Origin: Bugulina stolonifera
Taxonomy: Eukaryota; Bryozoa; Gymnolaemata; Cheilostomatida; Bugulidae
Assembly: GCA_935421135.1 (NCBI GenBank)
Contig: OW285190.1
Location: forward strand, 8,442,501 to 8,506,500
Length of the DNA: 64,000 nucleotides
Direction: 5' to 3'
This document shows, piece by piece, positions 62,030 to 64,000 of the stretch. The number at the start of each line of letters is the position of its first letter. Within the stretch, counting starts at the first letter, position 1. A program made the translations under genes and the position numbers. Below the pieces are notes generated by a model, which worked only from the letters and a program-made list of their open reading frames with translations, searched no databases and was not told the DNA's origin.

Positions 62030-62165
62030 GAGAGGGGCAAAGTAGCACGGGAGCAATAAGGTTTGGATGCCCTTCCTAGCACCACCGATGACCTTTACGG
62101 GAAAGTAACCTGAACCTCTCGTATGAAAGTCCAGAGCCTTAACGACCAATCAACAGCTGCTTCAA
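62030..62165 (-). mobile_element. SINE-like fragment
   Basis: On the plus strand, GGTTTGGATGCCCTTCCTAG with CACCACCGATGACC, then AACCTGAACCTCTCGTATGA with AAGTCCAGAGCCTTAACGACC, have the layout of the body and tRNA-like head of widespread invertebrate tRNA-derived SINEs read in reverse. The copy at 52083-52397 shows a related GAATGCTCTTCCTCACACCG segment, so both may belong to one family. The Pol III boxes are degraded here. Confidence 0.55.
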
Positions 62166-62430
62166 TCATAGGTTTATAAGCAAAACAGTAATCACAGGGT
62201 TGGGCACTTGAAGGCCACATACTCCTAAGCAGCATCCAATAATTGTATAAACTAATGGTCATCACTTGTGTCCATGTTGTGTTCTTGTCCTGTCAGTAAG
62301 TTACCTAACTAAAGACAACAATATTACACAACTTCCAGCAGCTTTAGGAATTTGTGTTTCCAGCAATATGGCTGGAGGTGACCATGTATAAAATTGATGA
62401 AACATTTTTTACATCTGGAATTTCACTTAT

Positions 62431-63501
62431 AGGCCATTCCATAGGGACTGATCAAATTTGCGTGCTGCCCCGAATTAGATTCTTTTAATAATTTACAGGT
62501 AGAAAGATCACCCTGGAATTAGTGGGAAACCAGCAATTTTTTTCTATATGACCCCTGTAGTTCCAGCAGCAACTCGTTGAAAAGTGAAAAAATGTGGTGG
62601 GGACAACTCTAAATGAACTTTTTTAAAATTCGTAAACATTTAAATTATTACTGTGGCGACTGTATGATACTCAGAGCTGTAATTTTTGTTACATAGATAC
62701 TTCAACTTACGAGCTTCTGTTTCATTACTAATTCAAACCTGCATCATCACCATAGTGGGGGGTCAGAGGTCACCAAAGACACCTCTCGGAGCTAGTTTGA
62801 CCCAAACTCACTGAAAATTGATCAAATAGACACTGCTGGATCTTGTGAAAAGAAGGTTGATATACAATAACAAAGTATTGCAGGTGCTCAACGCAAGGAT
62901 AAATGAATTTTTGAAAACAAAAATCACTTCACAATAAACTATATGGCGACAGCGGCTCAAATTCAACATGGCTGTCGTCCAAGTTAGCTTTTTGGGGTAT
63001 TATTCAAGGCTAAATCTACTCAACTTAGCAGTGGAAATTACTGGTAAAAATATTGCTATATATACAATTCACACCATCCTGTAGATTCCATTTCTGCAAT
63101 AAAACTTTGTCTTTTTGGGTCTAAAAGGCTGAACTCTCAGATTCAAATTCTACATACATCCGCTACAATATAGTGACTATATCGCCAATGCAGTTAATTG
63201 GTTATGGCCACAGAGATCAGTCAAGACTTAATTTGAGGTGTAATTTGGGACTTGGCATGGTTATACAACCCACTTTGTGAAAAAAAGGGATGAAATCATT
63301 TTTAATAGCCTAAACATGCAGTTTTGGTAACTTTACCACATTTTCCCACTTTTCAATGAGCTGCTGCCGGGACCACAGGGGTTAAATATACAAAAATTGC
63401 TGGTTTCTCACTAGTTCCAGGGTGCTCTTTCTACCTGTAAATTATGAAAAGAATCTGAGTCGGGCCAGCACGCAAATTTGATCAGTCCCCATGGAATGGC
63501 T
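62431..63501. mobile_element. 1071-bp non-autonomous element with ~170-bp terminal inverted repeats
   Basis: The left terminus AGGCCATTCCATAGGGACTG and the reverse complement of the right terminus, AGCCATTCCATGGGGACTGA, begin long inverted arms (62431 to about 62605 and about 63335 to 63501). Both contain ATCAAATTTGCGTGCTG, AATTTACAGGTAGAAAGA and GAAACCAGCAATTTTT. CTTAT flanks both ends (62426-62430 and 63502-63506), a probable 5-bp target duplication. The central 700 bp has no ORF. The arms have diverged moderately, so the copy is older than the hAT-type ones. I do not know the superfamily. Confidence 0.88.
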
Positions 63502-64000
63502 CTTATATGTAAACCGCCGTGCATAAAGCGTGGAAATAAATTAACTGCTATGCTCAACCATGTGAACCTGGAACATATCCGATTAGTATAATATGCCTAT
63601 ACATAAATATACATGTACCATTGTATCTGTATTATATATGGGCCTTGCTCAGTATTAAATATTGGTATTACATATTGCAAATCTTCATTCTGGATATTGT
63701 CATTGAAAATCAATATTGTATATTGAACTTAGTAGAGAATAGATATTGGTATTGGATATTGTTGATAGCAGGCAGGCAGTGCAGAGTATGGGTATTAAAT
63801 CAGTTTTCAAGTATTGGCTCAAACCCTACTACAAGTAGGCATACATTCACTTTACAAGATGATAGACACAATCCTGTAAACTATATCATGCTGTAACTGT
63901 TATGTGCAACAGAATAGTAACAGAGAGTAACTGACAGTATAGTGTGTAGGGCACATTGGGCTTGTTAGTTCAAAGCAAAGTCTCTTGTTTATCTTGATCA
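63502..64000. other. Right edge of window, non-coding
   Basis: It holds diverged tandem ATATTGGTATT/ATATTGTATATTG units (63655-63765), and nothing coding that I can support. Confidence 0.5.

Larger units (their letters stand above)
59039..62430. other. Gene-poor region with possible retroelement scraps
   Basis: No gene is supported. (AAT)n-type sequence lies at about 59985-60000, a dispersed repeat at 60085-60138, and a GTAAGTAAG run at about 60610. At 60900-61000 the minus strand reads AYHNSFLPRTIRD, which recalls the C-terminal end of LINE ORF2 proteins, but I find no convincing flanking match, so this is weak. Confidence 0.4.

Overview
The window is eukaryotic, from an animal: AT-rich DNA with intron-split genes, GT-AG junctions that keep phase, and metazoan families (Ly6/uPAR, ADAM/ADAMTS-like protease, PTB domain, CARF/ALS2CR8). 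Genes are fairly close together, most introns are a few hundred bases, and the palindrome TACATGTA recurs throughout. That would suit an invertebrate such as a sponge or another early-branching or lophotrochozoan animal, but the sequence alone does not fix the taxon. Almost all genes had to be assembled exon by exon by following splice sites and reading phase. The models are therefore predictions without transcript support.

Layout. 1-10 kb, plus strand: a CCDC86/Cgr1-like nucleolar protein (993-2645), then an unrecognised 339-aa coiled-coil protein (6223-9831). 11-18 kb, plus: a two-domain Ly6/uPAR surface protein with a 5-kb first intron (10998-18029). 20.4-21.5 kb, minus: an unrecognised, probably disordered protein. 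23-27 kb, minus: a complete eight-exon 3-hydroxyisobutyrate dehydrogenase (HIBADH). It stands head to head with LTO1 (27733-30353, plus), the adaptor for Fe-S loading of ABCE1/Rli1. 31.5-33.4 kb, plus: an intronless membrane-anchored ADAM/ADAMTS-like metalloprotease. 34.2-35.6 kb, minus: relics of a Ty3/Gypsy-type element. 41.1-43.5 kb, plus: a PTB-domain adaptor. 44.3-51.8 kb, minus: a CARF/ALS2CR8-like transcription factor of about 800 aa. 56.7-59.0 kb, plus: a decayed FAR1/MULE-type transposase-derived gene.

Mobile DNA is abundant and several copies can be delimited to the base. There are three hAT-type non-autonomous elements with exact 8-bp target duplications (19470-20170, 28711-29056, 54166-54745). 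There is also a 295-bp Harbinger-like MITE (13968-14262), a 1071-bp element with inverted ends of about 170 bp (62431-63501), and two tRNA-derived SINE-like copies. The third hAT copy sits inside one arm of an older palindrome.

The most striking structure is a pair of inverted arms of about 1.5 kb, highly similar by eye, in the two introns that flank exons 3 and 4 of the CARF-like gene. Both exons are phase 0 with lengths divisible by three. This arrangement would favour back-splicing into a circular RNA, or frame-preserving skipping of both exons. The genes do not form an operon or an obvious shared pathway. The HIBADH/LTO1 pair is the only close divergent arrangement.
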